DNA of 64,000 nt from Dryocosmus kuriphilus (taxonomy: Eukaryota; Arthropoda; Insecta; Hymenoptera; Cynipidae): contig CM076191.1 in assembly GCA_038277395.1 (NCBI GenBank), positions 180,590,552-180,654,551 on the forward strand. Reading direction: 5' to 3'. This document shows, in pieces, positions 11,450-24,060 of this stretch (the stretch's first letter is position 1; each line of letters opens with the position of its first letter). The notes below the pieces were generated by a model, which had not been told where the DNA came from, made no database searches, and worked only from the letters and a program-made list of their open reading frames with translations. Position numbers and translations under genes: made by a program.

Positions 11450-13300
11450 GTAAGTTTAAAATCCTCTTGAAAATCTATCAAGTCTCTTCGAAACTCTCTT
11501 TTATCTGAATCAACTCAACTTCTTCTGTCGCTCTAGAATCAGCTGCAAAATAAAATAAAAATAGCATAAATTGATTTGGATACTTCTAGGTTCAGCATTC
11601 GGACAAAAATAACCAAAGATCTTCTTTATTTCATTTTCCTGGGAAAAATTCTTTTTCATTTGAGCTCGAAACTGAGGTTTTACTTTTTTCTTCCTTTTTC
11701 CTCTATATTGTGGTCAACAAAATAATAAATTGAGGTGGTTTCTTCCCTTCTATTTACACTTTCTCACTTTTTGTCTTTCTTTTTTCATTTTAGCATTATT
11801 GTCAATGCTATAGAGAATTTTCTCTCTCTTGATTGGGGAGTATCACAGGCTTGAGAGTGGGCGGAAGTGTGGGTGCTGTAAGCGAGTACATGTGTCCTCT
11901 TATATATAATCCGCTTCTGACACATATATTCCATTTCAAAGGCCAAGTCATCTCTGTTACTTTGAATTAGTAATATATAACTGATTATCAGTTGAATACT
12001 ACTAACTGCCATAGCTAGAATTCAGTTACTGATAATTAGTAAACATGTACTGATTTCATTAGTGAAATAAAAATTACTAATTGAACTAGTCATCTGCAAG
12101 AACGGAAATACTGATTAAGTGAGAATTCAACTGATGAAATCAGTTAATTTTGAGACGTTCTGTTACATATACATTTTTCCATTTTATTTTAGTTATGAAA
12201 TTGTAATAACGCTAAAATGTTAATATAATTAAAAAATGTACATTCATAATTAAATCCTCCTCCTACTTTGCCATCTAATTGAAAGGAAGAGTTAATAGAT
12301 TTTTCATTTTGACTTTTATGTTAAAAGTTTTTTTCAGATGGAGGCAAAACCTTTCTAGTATTCCATTAACACGATTTTACGAACTTTTAGTTTTTGGATC
12401 AAAGTAACATTCCTGTAAAATTCAACAAGTTTGAGTAATTAAACGGAGAATGGAGCGTAAAAAATATAAGTCACTCATATACTCCAAATTTACTTCGCAA
12501 TAGTGTTGCAAAAATTTCAGTTGCAAATATTGAAAATTTTGCTAAGTCCTTTTTGCACGCATTTCTAATCCTAAAACCTGCAAAAGAAAATCCACTGTGT
12601 GAACTGCATTATCTGTAAAACTTTGATTTTCTTAAATGCTTCGACTGTTTCCGCTCTACGACTAACTTTAATGAGTAAATCGCGTATTATTAATGTTGAT
12701 TATAACATCCATTTCTTCTGGTAATGACTGAATATTAAGAGATTTGATGAAAGATATTGCATTACAATGCACAATTTTTATGAAATAAAGATCTCTCGAA
12801 AGTTCAGTAATATCATAAAACAATTTGATTTCACGAAGCATAGCATTCTGGTCACTAATATTAATTAAGAATTCATAATGTCTATTACACCAAATAATTT
12901 TCTTGTGAAATCTAACATTATATGACTCAAAATAACTAAAGAACAACAGAAAATAAGTCAGTATCAACAGAAAAAAACTGCGATCAAGACTAAATGTACT
13001 TAGCGCACAATTATTTTCACATGTGTTATGCTTTCGGCATAACCAAAATTATACCCAAAAGTTTAGTAAATCATCCAAATTTCCATACGATAAAACCTGG
13101 AATCTAAAGGCTACAAATAAAATCAAAGTGGGCAGGTAGTGTGAAACAAGAATGGGAAGGAGGTGCAGTCGGTGGGTGTTTGTAGTGACTATTGTATATA
13201 TGAGAGAGAGAGGAAAGTAGAATATTATGAGAATGAATGGCACACTTTCTGCCCGAATCCGAGCTCATTTAGATTGAATTCATCGAATTGGAGTGATTCT
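11450..13300 (+). other. Intron, AT-rich, no element recognised
   Basis: Start of the ~27 kb Schip1 intron. There is an ACTGATTA/TAATCAGT-rich stretch with short inverted copies around 11960-12160, possibly a decayed MITE, and a pyrimidine-rich section at 11600-11790. No supported gene; the open frame at 12668-12967 on the minus strand has AT-rich codon use and no recognisable domain. Confidence 0.45.
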
Positions 13301-13546
13301 CGACCAAATTACATCCACACGAAATGAAATATCGAGTTGAAAATTTGGGAAAATAAATAAAAAGCAATAAGGAACGTTTCTGGTCCTAAAATTTCATAAT
13401 TACAATAAAAAAGAATTGGAAAAAAATCTTTTTTGCTTTTTTTTTGTAATTATAAAATTTTAGGACCAGACAAATGTTCTTTTGTTCTTTTTATTTATTA
13501 TTCGAATACTTTTAAGGGTGGAATATTCGTCACACTAGTTTATATA

Positions 13547-15017
13547 CGAGGTGTGTCCGAAAACTATCCTACCTGCGTTCATATCTTCGCGCCAGAGCGC
13601 TCCAGCGGCCTCTGCGGGGTATGAGCGTAACCAGTAGTCCCTCGCGAACTCCCTGAATGCAGCAGTTACCGGCCGGATGCCTGGGGTCGCGTGCAGCGTG
13701 TGTTTATATCCAACGTGCTTTTTCCGTTCGTCGCATTTGTGTACTGTTGAAAATGACAGAAAGAAGAGATCAACAAATTTGCATCAAGTTTTGTTTCGAT
13801 CTCGGCAAGAGTTGTACGGAGACTATTGAAATGATACAGAAGGCCTTTGGGGACAAAAGTATGGGCATAACACAGATAAAGGAGTGCTACAGGCGGTTTC
13901 AAAATGGCCGCACATCTGTTGACAGAGAACCTCGTTGTGGCCGACCTCTGCTGACAACAACACCGAAAAACATCGAGCGTGTGCGACTTGCGATTGAAGG
14001 TGATCGTTGATTGACTGTTCGTGAAGTAGAAAATGATCTCGGGCTACTGAAAAGTACTGTTTCGGAAATTTTGAAGAAGATTTTGGGAATGACTCGCGTG
14101 TGTGCGAAATTCATTCCGAAATTGCTCACAACCGAGCAGAAAGACCTTCGCTCTGAAACCGCTCAGGACAACTTGGAAATGGTTAGTGATGATGAAAATA
14201 TCCTTAAGAAGGTTATTACTGGTGATGAATCATGGGTTTATGGTTACGGTCCTGAAACTAAACAACAATCTTCACAGTGGAAGCGTCCAGACGAGCCACG
14301 GTCGAAAAAAGCACGTCAAAGTCGGAGCCATGTTAAGTCAATGCTGATTATTTTTTTCGATTGTGAGAGTGTTGTGCATTACGAATTTGCTCCAAGAGGT
14401 CAGACGATCAACAAAGTTGAAGTTCTGAAAAGATTGCGTGATGCCGTGAGAAGAAAACGACCGCATTTCTGGTCAAGGTTAAGTCAATGCTGATTATTTT
14501 TTTCGATTGTGAGAGTGTTGTGCATTACGAATTTGCTCCAAGAGGTCAGACGATCAACAAAGTTGAAGTTCTGAAAAGATTGCGTGATGCCGTGAGAAGA
14601 AAACGACCGCATTTCTGGTCAAGCGGTGACTGGCTTCTTCACCACGATAACGCGCCAGCGCATTCATCGAACCTTGTGCAGCAATTTTTGGCGAAACACA
14701 AGATTGTACAGCTTCGCCAGCCTCCGTAGAGTCCCGACATAGCTCCCTGCGACTTTTGGTTGTTTCCAAAATTGAAAATGGCGCTCAAAGGAAGGCGGTT
14801 CGACGACATCGAGACGATTCAGAGTAATGCGACGCGCGAGCTGAAGGCCATTCCAAAATCTGCGTTCGAGGACTGCTTTAAGATGCGAAAGCACCGCTGG
14901 GAGCGTGTGGTTCAATTAAATGGCGACTACTTCGAAGGATGCCACGGTCCGGATGACGAAAAATTGCACCAACGCGGAGATATTAACGCAGGTCGGATAG
15001 TTTTCGGACAAACCTCG
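13547..15017 (+). mobile_element. mariner transposon (TA target, ~25 bp TIRs), degenerate
   Basis: TA dinucleotides lie at 13545-13546 and 15018-15019. The left end is CGAGGTGTGTCCGAAAACTA; the right end is its inverse with one mismatch (TAGTTTTCGGACAAACCTCG). The length, 1471 bp, exceeds the ~1.3 kb typical of mariners, explained partly by a 146 bp internal tandem duplication (14332-14477 and 14478-14623). It is inserted inside a foldback element, so it is younger than that element. Confidence 0.92.
13753..14965 (+). pseudogene. mariner transposase pseudogene (DD34D)
   Basis: The reading frame starts MTERRDQQICIKFCF and shows the paired helix-turn-helix DNA-binding region (GITQIKECYRRFQNGRTSV, then LTVREVENDLGL). 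Catalytic motifs follow: GDESW (first Asp), HHDNAPAH (second Asp) and SPDIAPCDFW (third Asp), with 34 residues between the second and third, as in mariner. Lesions: TGA at 14008-14010, TAG at 14727-14729 in place of the usual Tyr of YSPD, and the 146 bp tandem duplication, which shifts the frame after the first copy. The usual stop near YFEG is also lost, so the frame runs toward the TIR. It cannot encode active transposase. Confidence 0.9.
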
Positions 15018-15163
15018 TATGTATCAATATTATCACACCATTCTTTTTATTTAGTTTCACAAATTTTCAGCTCGATATATCATTTTGTGTGGACGTAAGT
15101 GGCCCAAAAAAATGTCGGGTAAAGTAGGAATCGTATGACGTCAATATGTGTTAAATGGTTCTA

Positions 15164-16980
15164 AGTAGTGATGCATCCGATTTAACAGAGATCGAGAGCA
15201 TCTCCGATTTATTGCCACGCGACCGAAGGAATTTGATTTAATAGTCCAGTCATATTGTCATTTTACACCGTATTAACTCAAGAGTGCATTTTTTCTTGCT
15301 TATTCGCTTCAGTTTGAGTCACTTATATACCATCTGGTTTTGGGACACGAATTTTGGATCGGAACCCGGGAGTTTTTGTTGAGAAAGGTGCCAAAAATCA
15401 CATACGCGTGGATTCTTGCTCTTCTATGGATTTTAGCGGAAAAAAGATAGAGAGATGAAAAAAAGTAGATAAAATACTGAGAAATTTTTAAAAAAGAATG
15501 TTCTAGCACAAATACTTTCCGAGATGCAGCGTTCCGAAAAATCCTGTTTTTTCGATTGCCCAAAAATTGCTACTTTTCTAAAAACAATCCGCAATTTGAA
15601 TAACTGATTGACCTGCGCTAAAGTCGTCTGCAGATGAGTTAAATTAGACGTAATTATCTTTAATTTAAGACCTAAAACAACCCTCTAGGTCCCATAGATC
15701 GAGAGCTATTACTTCTCAAAGGAGGCCTGTTTTTAGGATAATAATGTATGTATTTAATTTTTGTGAAATAGAACGTCCCCTGAGAATTCTGCATTTATGC
15801 TGCCAGGGGATAACTGAAAATATATAAAATTGAACGTAAATAAAAAAGTAATGTTCTATATTTAAAAAGTTCGGAGTTATGACTTTCTGAATGTTTGGCT
15901 TTTTTTCAATTTTTTCTCTAATTTTCTCAAAAAAATGGAAAACACGTTTTATTCTTCATTTCTGCAATTCTGGCGTAAAAATTACGTCAGGATAAACTAA
16001 ATAGCATTTAATTCTGAACATTTAAAAAAAATGTGGTTCTAACTTAAATAGTTCATAAGTTATAACCTCTCAAAGTTGACCCTATCTGTCTTTAGTAAGT
16101 AAAATATATTGAAAAGTGTAATTTCGGTCCTGTTTTCGCTATTACAAGATAATATAAAGCACTTAGTGATTAATAATAATCAATTAGACATTTCTTGTGA
16201 ATAAACGAATAATTATTTAAATAAATCCAATTAAAATTGGTTTATTCGTAATTTTTCATTATTAAGCAAACATTTATAAACAAACAAATATTATTAAAAA
16301 TTAAGTTTTCACTTTTTCAGCACTTATGGCTACTTCTGCTTCCTAAATTAATTGAAAATAGATAAGTATTCATTATTTATAAATGAAACAAAAAATTATT
16401 TTAAAATCAATAAATGTTAACAGTGGGTCTTGTTTTTCCTAATTATTCTGTTGTTTTTAGAAGGAATGGAAGGTGGATAATAATGAGGTTCGGAACAATT
16501 GGTACTGACATTTATGATGTTACACTACAAGTAATAAATTGCGTAAGTGCGCTTCTTCTGTTGTAACTCTAGACATCCTGAAAATGATAAAAATTATTGT
16601 TTGAATTAATAATATCGTTTATTTAAATCAAACAAATCATATCAAGCAAATCATGTGATTTAATTAATGACTTTGAATATATTTCATGCATTGAAATTAA
16701 ATAAATGTTTTGCTAATTGAAATAAAGAAGGTGTGTTAAATAAAAAAAAGACCTTTCTAACAAATCTTGTTGTTTGAATCAAGAAAATTGTTTTCTCAGT
16801 GAATATAACTTGCTATTCAACTCACATTGTAATTAAAAAATTACCGACTTTCCCTGATTCACCTACTCGCATTTACGCCTTAAGTTTTTGTTCTTTACAT
16901 ATACGATCTATAACAGGTAAAAAGATATAAATTACACTTCTGTAACACGTTGAAGCAACAAAATCTTAGTTCAACATAAA
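15164..16980 (+). other. Intron, AT-rich; weak internal repetition
   Basis: No gene supported. Between about 15690 and 16090 a phrase of the kind GAGTTATNACTTTCTGAA / AAGTTATAACCTCTCAAA recurs about three times ~180 bases apart, suggesting an old tandem or dispersed repeat. The remainder is very AT-rich intron. Confidence 0.4.
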
Positions 16981-17150
16981 AAAAATGTGTAATAAATTTA
17001 TTCAAAAGTAGATTTGCTTTCTACACAATAAACCCCGCTTTATGGTTCCGTTTAAATGACTTCACGTTCAACCCAAAAGTGCGAAACTAAACATTTTTCG
17101 TTGGGGATGTCTCACAACTATTCTTCAATAAAAACCAAAATCTTTTTCTC
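16981..17150. repeat. Dispersed repeat shared with 2020-2180
   Basis: Same-orientation copy of the ~160-base repeat at 2020-2180 (AAAATGTGTAATAAATTTAT, GTGCGAAACTAAACATTTTT). No coding potential. Confidence 0.6.
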
Positions 17151-18300
17151 AGCGCGTATTGAAATAAACGATATATTAGCATTAAAAACTGTAGAGAAAT
17201 CGAAAATTCATTTTTTTTTCACAAAAAGAGGTGCTTTTTAATTTTTCAGGGTGGTTTTTCAATATTTTTTATACATTTTGAGTTTTTTTGACTCTTCTGG
17301 CGAACTTTTAACGCTTATTGGACTTTGTTTTACTTGAGGGATTTTTTCCAGCGGTTTTATTGTTTGCTAATCGGGGATCTTTTCACACGACAAAGTGGGC
17401 GATTAAAAAATAAATAACCGGGAAATTGAGGGGCATCTATAATATGAGACAAAGTAGCAACGAGAAATTGAGCGTACTTTCTGTATTTTACAAGTTCATT
17501 GTTTACATTCGGAAATGAATTATTAGTAAGTGGCAAATCTATATAGCTGATCGAATGTAAGAAAGTTTCTAGCTCGGTTTCTAGTTTTAGATTAAGTTTA
17601 TGATTTGGTTATTTGGATTTTAAAATTTCTGAAAAATGTTTTCAAAGGGGCTTGATTGAGGCCCCGATTACTTTAAATATAAAAAGAGCAAAAAATGTAT
17701 GTTATATCGTTTTGCAACCGGAAATATGAAAGGTCACGGTGAAACTCGTGACTCTTTATACTGGAGGAACATCTGTTCAGTGATCCATAGCTAAGCTTTT
17801 TCTTTGCCTTTATGGCATTTCTTTCAGCAGATGTTATGCAATGCGATTATATAGGATTACGATGACATTTTTCTCTAAGAGCATTCTTTTTACTTAATTG
17901 GAACTCACCATTCTAAAGTACAAAATAGTACGCAACACATTATATTTCTCAATTTTTATTATATCTCTAAGAAGCAACCATGTATTGTTTCAATATCTTC
18001 AAAAGTGTTTCAACAAACGTGATTATTTTGAAGCTCCTGAAGTTAAAGTAATTATTCTATTTCTAACATACCATGCGGGTTATTTTCACATAAATTAAGC
18101 TTTTCACATAGGTATAAGTTGGATGTTTTGCGAAAAATTTAAGAATGATTTGCTACAAAGGAAGTTGGAGGACCATTTTAGATGTATGATAATGATAACT
18201 TGCTCAAGCGTATGAGTAATATTATGAATGGAAGAACTATTTAATTTTAATCTTTTTTCCAAATTTAATGTAATTACTTTCCTTACAAAACATGCAAGCT
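17151..18300 (+). other. Intron, AT-rich, nothing recognised
   Basis: No ORF with coding character, no TIRs and no tandem repeats that I could support. Confidence 0.4.
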
Positions 18301-18333
18301 ACTGACACTGTGCAATAATTAAGATGTATTAAA

Positions 18334-18522
18334 TTGATTAAAAAATTACATAAACGTTATGTGGATGATATATTTGCAATTATTCCAATTGGTAAAATTT
18401 TAAACTTTATTAACATTTCTAACAGTACTGAAGACTCGATCCAGTTTACTTACGAAAATAAAAACAATAATGCATTAAACTATCTAAATTTGATGGCTAT
18501 AAAATACCTGACGGAGATTTGA
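18334..18522 (+). pseudogene. PLE reverse transcriptase fragment
   Basis: The frame reads IKKLHKRYVDDIFAIIPIGK. YVDD is the catalytic YxDD box of reverse transcriptases, and its context (RYVDDIF) is that of Penelope-like RTs. The following residues (FINISNSTEDSIQFTYENKN, then a hydrophobic LNYLNL) fit the strand after the YxDD box in PLEs. Only about 60 residues remain, bounded by stops on both sides. RT would copy element RNA into DNA; this piece cannot function. Confidence 0.75.
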
Positions 18523-18989
18523 TCACTAATTGACACAGAAAACCTTCTTGGTCTAGGCGATTAGTTTAATAATATTAGTTAATTTTATAATTATAATTAG
18601 TCAATTATGTAAGTATAAATTAGTAAATTTTAATAATTAGTTAATAATTATTAGTTTAATAATAAGATTGATAGACATATGTATAAAATTAAGTAATGTT
18701 TTTAGAAAAAGAAAACTGGTAATATTAAAGTTACTTTGCAACAGAATAATTATCCACTTCCATTAATAGAAAGTATTATTGAAGAAAGAATACACAAAAT
18801 TTACAATATTACCAGTAAAACTAATACATATAGTGGCTAGAAAAAATACAAAAAAAACTGATTCAAAGGTTACCCTGCCTTATATCCAAGGTCTTTCTGA
18901 AAGATTAAGGACTTCTTTTAGAGAAATTCGACAGTAATATTTATTTTAAAAATCACCACACCTTAGATGGTTTCCATTTGAGCTAAAAA

Positions 18990-19160
18990 AAAATTCTGAT
19001 AAGACTGAAAATTATTCAGGTGTAGTGTACCTAATTAAATGTAGAGGTTGTAATAAAATTTATATTAGTAAAACCGGTAGGAGATTAAAAACAAGAATTG
19101 CTGAACACGAAAGAGATTTTGAAGTTGGAAATTTTAATACCAGAGCATTATGCATTTATT
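18990..19160 (+). pseudogene. PLE GIY-YIG endonuclease fragment
   Basis: Frame: GVVYLIKCRGCNKIYISKTG followed by RRLKTRIAEHERDFE. VVY and YIS correspond to the GIY and YIG strands (Gly replaced by Ser in the second), the CxxC pair fits the Cys-bearing insertion seen in PLE endonucleases, and the RLKTRIAEH helix carries the catalytic Arg. It stops before the conserved C-terminal half. Confidence 0.7.
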
Positions 19161-19455
19161 TTCGATAATTACCTTTCTTATTTAAAACTTACAGTTCTTG
19201 TATTTTTTTGAGGCTTCAGGTTGTGGAAGTAACATGCAATATTGTCTTATATGTAAATCGAGTATTCGTTCTATGTAACATTATACTTGCTTCAAATCAA
19301 TACTTACGATATCTTTTTATGACTAAAATCTACTTTTATTTTTAGAAAAATAAATAATTAATATTACATAAATTTCATATATGAATAAGCATGAAAAAAC
19401 CTTATTTTTCCGACACCTTTCACACCATTTTATTGAAAGTCAGTACATATATAAC

Positions 19456-19485
19456 GTTTCGGAATCAGACCGATTCCCTCATCAG
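19456..19485 (-). ncRNA. Hammerhead ribozyme core (PLE end)
   Basis: On the minus strand: CTGATGAG, stem II GGAATC / GATTCC with loop GGTCT, then GAAACGTTAT. These are the two invariant core blocks of the hammerhead. Stem III is only the self-complementary AACGTT, the minimal dimer-type stem known from PLE hammerheads. Confidence 0.8.
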
Positions 19486-19640
19486 AATTTCTATTAATAA
19501 AAAGTAAATATCGTACAAAATGATGATACTTAAAATAATAAATTTAAGCAGGGAAACGAGTTTTTCGAAGGAAAGCAGAAAATACGATACCTTTACATTA
19601 TAAAAACTAAACGTCGGTTAGAATTTTCTTACATTGTCGA

Positions 19641-20595
19641 AGATATAAAATTGCGAAGTACATAAGATTGAAATACATAAAACGCCCATAAGAAACGTAG
19701 AATATTAAAGTCTATAAAAAACATGAATTTAGTGTTTAAAATTCTATTAGGAGAAAGAAGTTTTGCAATATGAAAAGAATGTATTTAATCATGCGAAAAT
19801 TTTAGGTTAGGAAACTAAATTATGAAGGAAGTTTTAGATTTCCTGTGAAATGCAGAAATTTCAAATCAGAAAAAATGAAAAATATCCGATACCATAATAA
19901 AAATTATTAAACAATGTAGAATCGAAGGTAAAAAACCATAAAATAAGGAGAAAACAGGGATAGCAACCCCTGCCTTCATTTTTGCTCGAGAGCAACAGTG
20001 TCGATGCAATCAAACTTCAAAGGCACAATTATTAAATATTCACTATTATAAAAAAAGTTACAGAAATGAGCTTAGATTAAGACATAATCCATAAACAATT
20101 ATAACGATGTGATAAAAGACCGAAAAGAATTTATCAGCAAAGTCTGTTAAAGCTAAGGAATGTAAAAAGATAAAGTCTGTCCGCTTCGCGGGCATAACTC
20201 ATCGCGCGCTTCGCGCTCGGTTATTGTACCTCGTTCACATTTGAAGAGCTAGCGGTCAAAAGGGGCTAAGCCACATTCGACAAAGTTTTCAGGGGAAAAA
20301 AAAACATTCGCATTTTGAAATTAATACAGGGCTAGAGGGCCAACTTTGACCATTTTTTATTTAAAAACGAAAAAGAGTTTCGCGCACTTTTTCAAGCGAT
20401 TCGATGTAAGGAATTTATGGAAGACTCCAAAAACGAAAAAATTGACCACCATTTACATCTGTAATTTGGGAATTGTGAATTTTTTTGTTAAAGCTGCTTC
20501 GGCTTTAACGAAACCATTCTCATCACATGTCTGGCGCTTCGCGCTCGATTAATAAGGTGTGTTGAAAAATTAATAAGATGTGTCCGTTGTACACA
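19641..20595. other. Intron with two short CG-rich palindromes
   Basis: Mostly AT-rich and unassigned. Short CG-rich islands occur at about 20179-20222 (CCGCTTCGCGGGC and CGCGCTTCGCGCTCGG) and 20531-20550 (GGCGCTTCGCGCTCGAT). The second follows CATTCTCATC at 20515. The same islands occur at 24060-24300 and 26480-26590. Confidence 0.5.
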
Positions 20596-20599
20596 ATGT

Positions 20600-21180
20600 A
20601 CTATTATTGGAATTTAAAGAGATTGGTAGAAATTTTAAAGTTTGCATTTGGATTTTAAATATTTTAAAAATGTTTCTAGGAATTTTTAGAGATTGTAAGC
20701 AATTTTAAGATATTCTAAAGTTCGTCCGAGAATTTAAAGGGATTTTGGGTTATTTTTAAGTTTGTCGTGAAATTGTAAGCGATTTCAATATGTTTTTATG
20801 AATTTGTATAGACTTTAAGGGATTTCAAAGTTAAGAAGGGAATTAAAAGTGATTTGGATGTATTTTAAAGCTCAACCTATGTAATTTTAATGAATTTAAT
20901 TGAATTTAAAGAGATTTCAAGAAATTTTAAGGGATTTTAAATGTTTGAATGGAATTTTAAAGGATTTCAAAAGAATGTATTCATCTTTTGAAGATTTAAA
21001 GAAATTTTAAGGCTTTCCTTGAAATATAAAGATATATTGTTGAAAATTAAAGTTTTTAAGAGATTTCGACTAATTTTAAGTGATTTTAAGGTATTATAAT
21101 CTATGTCGCAGAATTTTAGGGAGTATTAATTTCAAGTATTTGGATGACTCCTAAAGTAATATAATGGAAAAATTTTCAAG
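20600..21180. repeat. Degenerate GGGATTTTAAAG array (inverse of the AAATCCTTT arrays)
   Basis: Repeats such as GAATTTTAAAGGATTTCAAA recur every 10-30 bases with heavy divergence. They are the reverse complement of the motif in 30870-32340 and 42225-44075. No coding capacity. Confidence 0.7.
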
Positions 21181-21284
21181 CACATCGATAGTGTTTTAAT
21201 TTAAATAGGACCAAAAAAAAAACGATTAGTTGTATGAAAAAATGTTTAAAAGTATGTAAAGTTCTAGAGCCTCTTACAAGCAAT

Positions 21285-21680
21285 AATTTTACTTTCTTAA
21301 CTTTTTTTTGTATCTCGTGTCGTTTGTCCCAAACTTAAATTTCCAATAACCTAATGCCATTTTCCATATTTAAAAAAACAAATTATGCCTCCTACCAAAA
21401 AAAAGTTCAAAGGAAAGTTTGTATATCTTCTTAAAAGAAACATATATCATAACTTTTTTTTGTATCTTGCATTATGTGGCTCAAAATTCAAGTTCTTCGA
21501 TTTTTCATTAGAATTCACAAATTTGTTAAGAACAAGCTTGTATGCCTTTCTGAAAGCAAGAAGTTTCTTCTCTTAACTTTTTTTTGTATCTTGCATTATT
21601 TAGCTAGAAATGTTAATACTTTTTTAAATTTTATAAAGATTATAACTCGGTCAATTTTCTTTTGAAAAGAAAATGTCATA
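21285..21680. repeat. AT-rich dispersed repeat, three internal copies
   Basis: A ~130-base block containing TTTTTTTGTATCTTGCATTAT and a following TTAAGTTTTT-type stretch recurs about three times (near 21305, 21455 and 21580). It resembles the CTTGCATAGTTT blocks in 1-700. Confidence 0.5.
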
Positions 21681-21785
21681 GGGATAAATTGTTCCACTTT
21701 TAGAGTACTATGAAAAGCCTTCCATTAAATTTTTAAATAGTAAAAAAATGGTTTCGAATTTTCATCTAAAATAGCTGTATAAGGA

Positions 21786-24060
21786 ACTTGACTTTCATTT
21801 TTACATTCTCATCTCAATGAGAAGGTAGTTTTATGTGAAAACTGACTTTCGCGGATTTCATGAAATCTCCACGTTTCGTAACCCCCTGAATACGAAAAAA
21901 CATGTTTTACGTTGGTGTCTGTCCGGCGCTGTCGTCGTTGTTGTCGTCGTTGTCGTCGTTGTACCCTGTGAACACGATGCCCTTCAAAGGACTAATCGGA
22001 TTGGATTGCGCTTTGGCCTACTTCTTCAAGGCGTAAAAAGTAAGGACGAGTTCGTTAACCAGCCACTTTTCACCAACGGTTATGGTTTTATCCATCGAAA
22101 ACGGTTTTTACCAAATAAGTAAATCCATTTTCCGGCCGAAATATGCAAGATACGTAAAAAAAATATACTAAAAAAGTTTTTCATCACAAAAAGATCTACA
22201 AATTTTCTCTATATCATTTTTTCGTAAAGACGCATAGTTTTTGAGTTATTCGTGAAAAATGTTATTGAGTATAAAGAAATCGACTTTTCAGCAAAACTAT
22301 GCGAGACACAAGAAAATTTTATAAAACAGAATTGTTCACCATGGAAAGACCTACAAATTTTCTGAAGACTATTTCATGATACAACGCACAGTTTATTAAT
22401 GAAACGTATTATACGGTTGTTTTAATCAAAAAATACATTATTGTACAGGTAATAAAAAGTTATTAAATTATTGAAGAAAAATTTGCCCGATACTCAGGTG
22501 CATTCTCATCACGTTTCTCGCGCTCACCAATCACTGAAAGTATATCCAAAACGTGACTTTTTTTTTAATTTAAAAATTTTTTACATTGTTTGGCTGAAAA
22601 ATTCAATTTCTATTATTATTACATTCTCATCTCAATGAGAAGGTATTAGTTTTATGTGAAAACTGACTTCCGCGGATTTCATGAAATCTCCACGTTTCGT
22701 GACCCCCTGAATACGAAAAAACATGTTTTACGTTGGTGTCTGTCCGGCGCTGTCGTCGTTGTTGTCGTTGTCGTTGTCGTCGTTGTACTCTCTGAACACG
22801 ATGACCTTCAAAGGACTAATCGGATTGGATTGCGCTTTGGCCTACTTCTTCAAGGCGTAAAAAGTAAGGACGAGTTCGTTAACCAGCCACTTTTCACCAA
22901 CGGTTATGGTTTTATCCATCGAAAACGGTTTTTACCAAATCAGTAAATCCATTTTCCGGCCGAAATATGCAAGATACGTAAAAAAATATACTAAAAAAGT
23001 TTTTCATCTCAAAAAGATCTACAAATTTTCTCTATATCATTTTTTCATACAGATGCATAGTTTTTGAGTTATTCGTGAAAAATGTTATTGAGTATAAAGA
23101 AATCGACTTTTCAGCAAAACTACTATGCGAGACACGAGAAAATTTTATAAAACAGAATTGTTCACCATGGAAAGACCTACAAATTTTCTGAAGACTATTT
23201 CATGATACAACGCACAGTTTATTAATGAAACGTATTATACGGTTGTTTTAATCAAAAAATACATTATTGTACAGGTAATAAAAAGTTATTAAATTATTGA
23301 AGAAAAATTTGCCCGATACTCAGGTGCATTCTCATCACGTTTCTCGCGCTCACCAATCACTGAAAGTATATCCAAAACGTGAATTTTTTTTTAATTAAAA
23401 ATTTTTTACATTATTTGGCTGAAAAATTCAATTTCTATTATTATTACATTCTCATCTCAATGAGAAGGTATTAGTTTTATGTGAAAACTGACTTTCGCGG
23501 ATTTCATGAAATCTCCACGTTTCGTGACCCCCTGAATACGAAAAAACATGTTTTACGTTGGTGTCTGTCCGGCGCTTGTCGTCGTTGTTGTCGTTGTCGT
23601 TGTCGTCGTTGTACTCTGTGAACACGATGACCTTCAAAGGACTAATCGGATTGGATTGCGCTTTGGCCTACTTTTTCAAGGCGTAAAAAGTAAGGACGAG
23701 TTCGTTAACCAGCCACTTTTCACCAACGGTTATGGTTTTATCCATCGAAAACGGTTTTTACCAAATCAGTAAATCCATTTTCCGGCCGAAATATGCAAGA
23801 CACGAAAAAAAAATATACTAAAAAAGTTTTTCATCTCAAAAAGATCTACAAATTTTCTCTATATCATTTTTTCGTAAAGACGCATAGTTTTTGAGTTATT
23901 CGTGAAAAATGTTATTGAGTATAAAGAAATCGACTTTTCAGCAAAACTATGCGAGACACGAGAAAATTTATAAAACAGAATTGTTCACCATGAAAAGACC
24001 TAAAATTTTCTGAAGACTATTCCCTGATACAACGTACAGTTTATTAATGAAACGTATTAG
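21786..24060. repeat. Tandem repeat, ~830 bp unit, ~2.7 copies, with GTCGTT microsatellite
   Basis: Units begin CATTCTCATCTCAATGAGAA at 21787, 22620 and 23446. Each holds a conserved block (GAAAACTGACTT, CGTTTCGTGACCCCCTGAAT), a (GTCGTT)n microsatellite, GGACTAATCGGATTGGATTG and ACCAACGGTTATGGTTTTAT, then a CATTCTCATCACGTTTCTCG junction. The open frame through the front half recurs in all copies (the KTDFRGFHEISTFR type), but the length of its Val run follows the microsatellite and it also exists in inverted copies, so I treat it as repeat sequence and not a gene. Confidence 0.85.

Larger units (their letters stand above)
13301..15163. mobile_element. Foldback (MITE-like) element copy 2, split by a mariner
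   Basis: The left arm starts at about 13301 (GACCAAATTACATCCACAC, TTCTGGTCCTAAAATTTCAT), then the loop and the inner right arm (TTTTAGGACCAGA) follow. The rest of the right arm (TGTGTGGACGTAAGTG, GTAAAGTAGGAATCGTATGA) resumes after the mariner at 15020 and runs to about 15163. It matches the element at 4685-5050. The outermost left end is missing. Confidence 0.7.
18301..19640 (+). mobile_element. Degenerate Penelope-like element (RT and GIY-YIG remnants)
   Basis: Three PLE blocks appear in order on the + strand: an RT fragment with KRYVDDIFAII (about 18334-18520), the RT-to-endonuclease linker (NNYPLPLIESIIEERIHK near 18750, TLPYIQGLSERLRTSF near 18870) and a GIY-YIG N-terminus (about 18995-19150). 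A hammerhead-like core follows at 19456-19485 on the opposite strand. Numerous stops and frameshifts interrupt it. It is the only PLE copy in the window keeping recognisable reverse transcriptase. Confidence 0.75.

Noticed and set aside
21835..23772. Repeated open frames (KTDFRGFHEISTFR...) in the ~830 bp tandem units
   Set aside because: The frame depends on microsatellite length, exists in inverted copies and shows no domain; it is repeat sequence.
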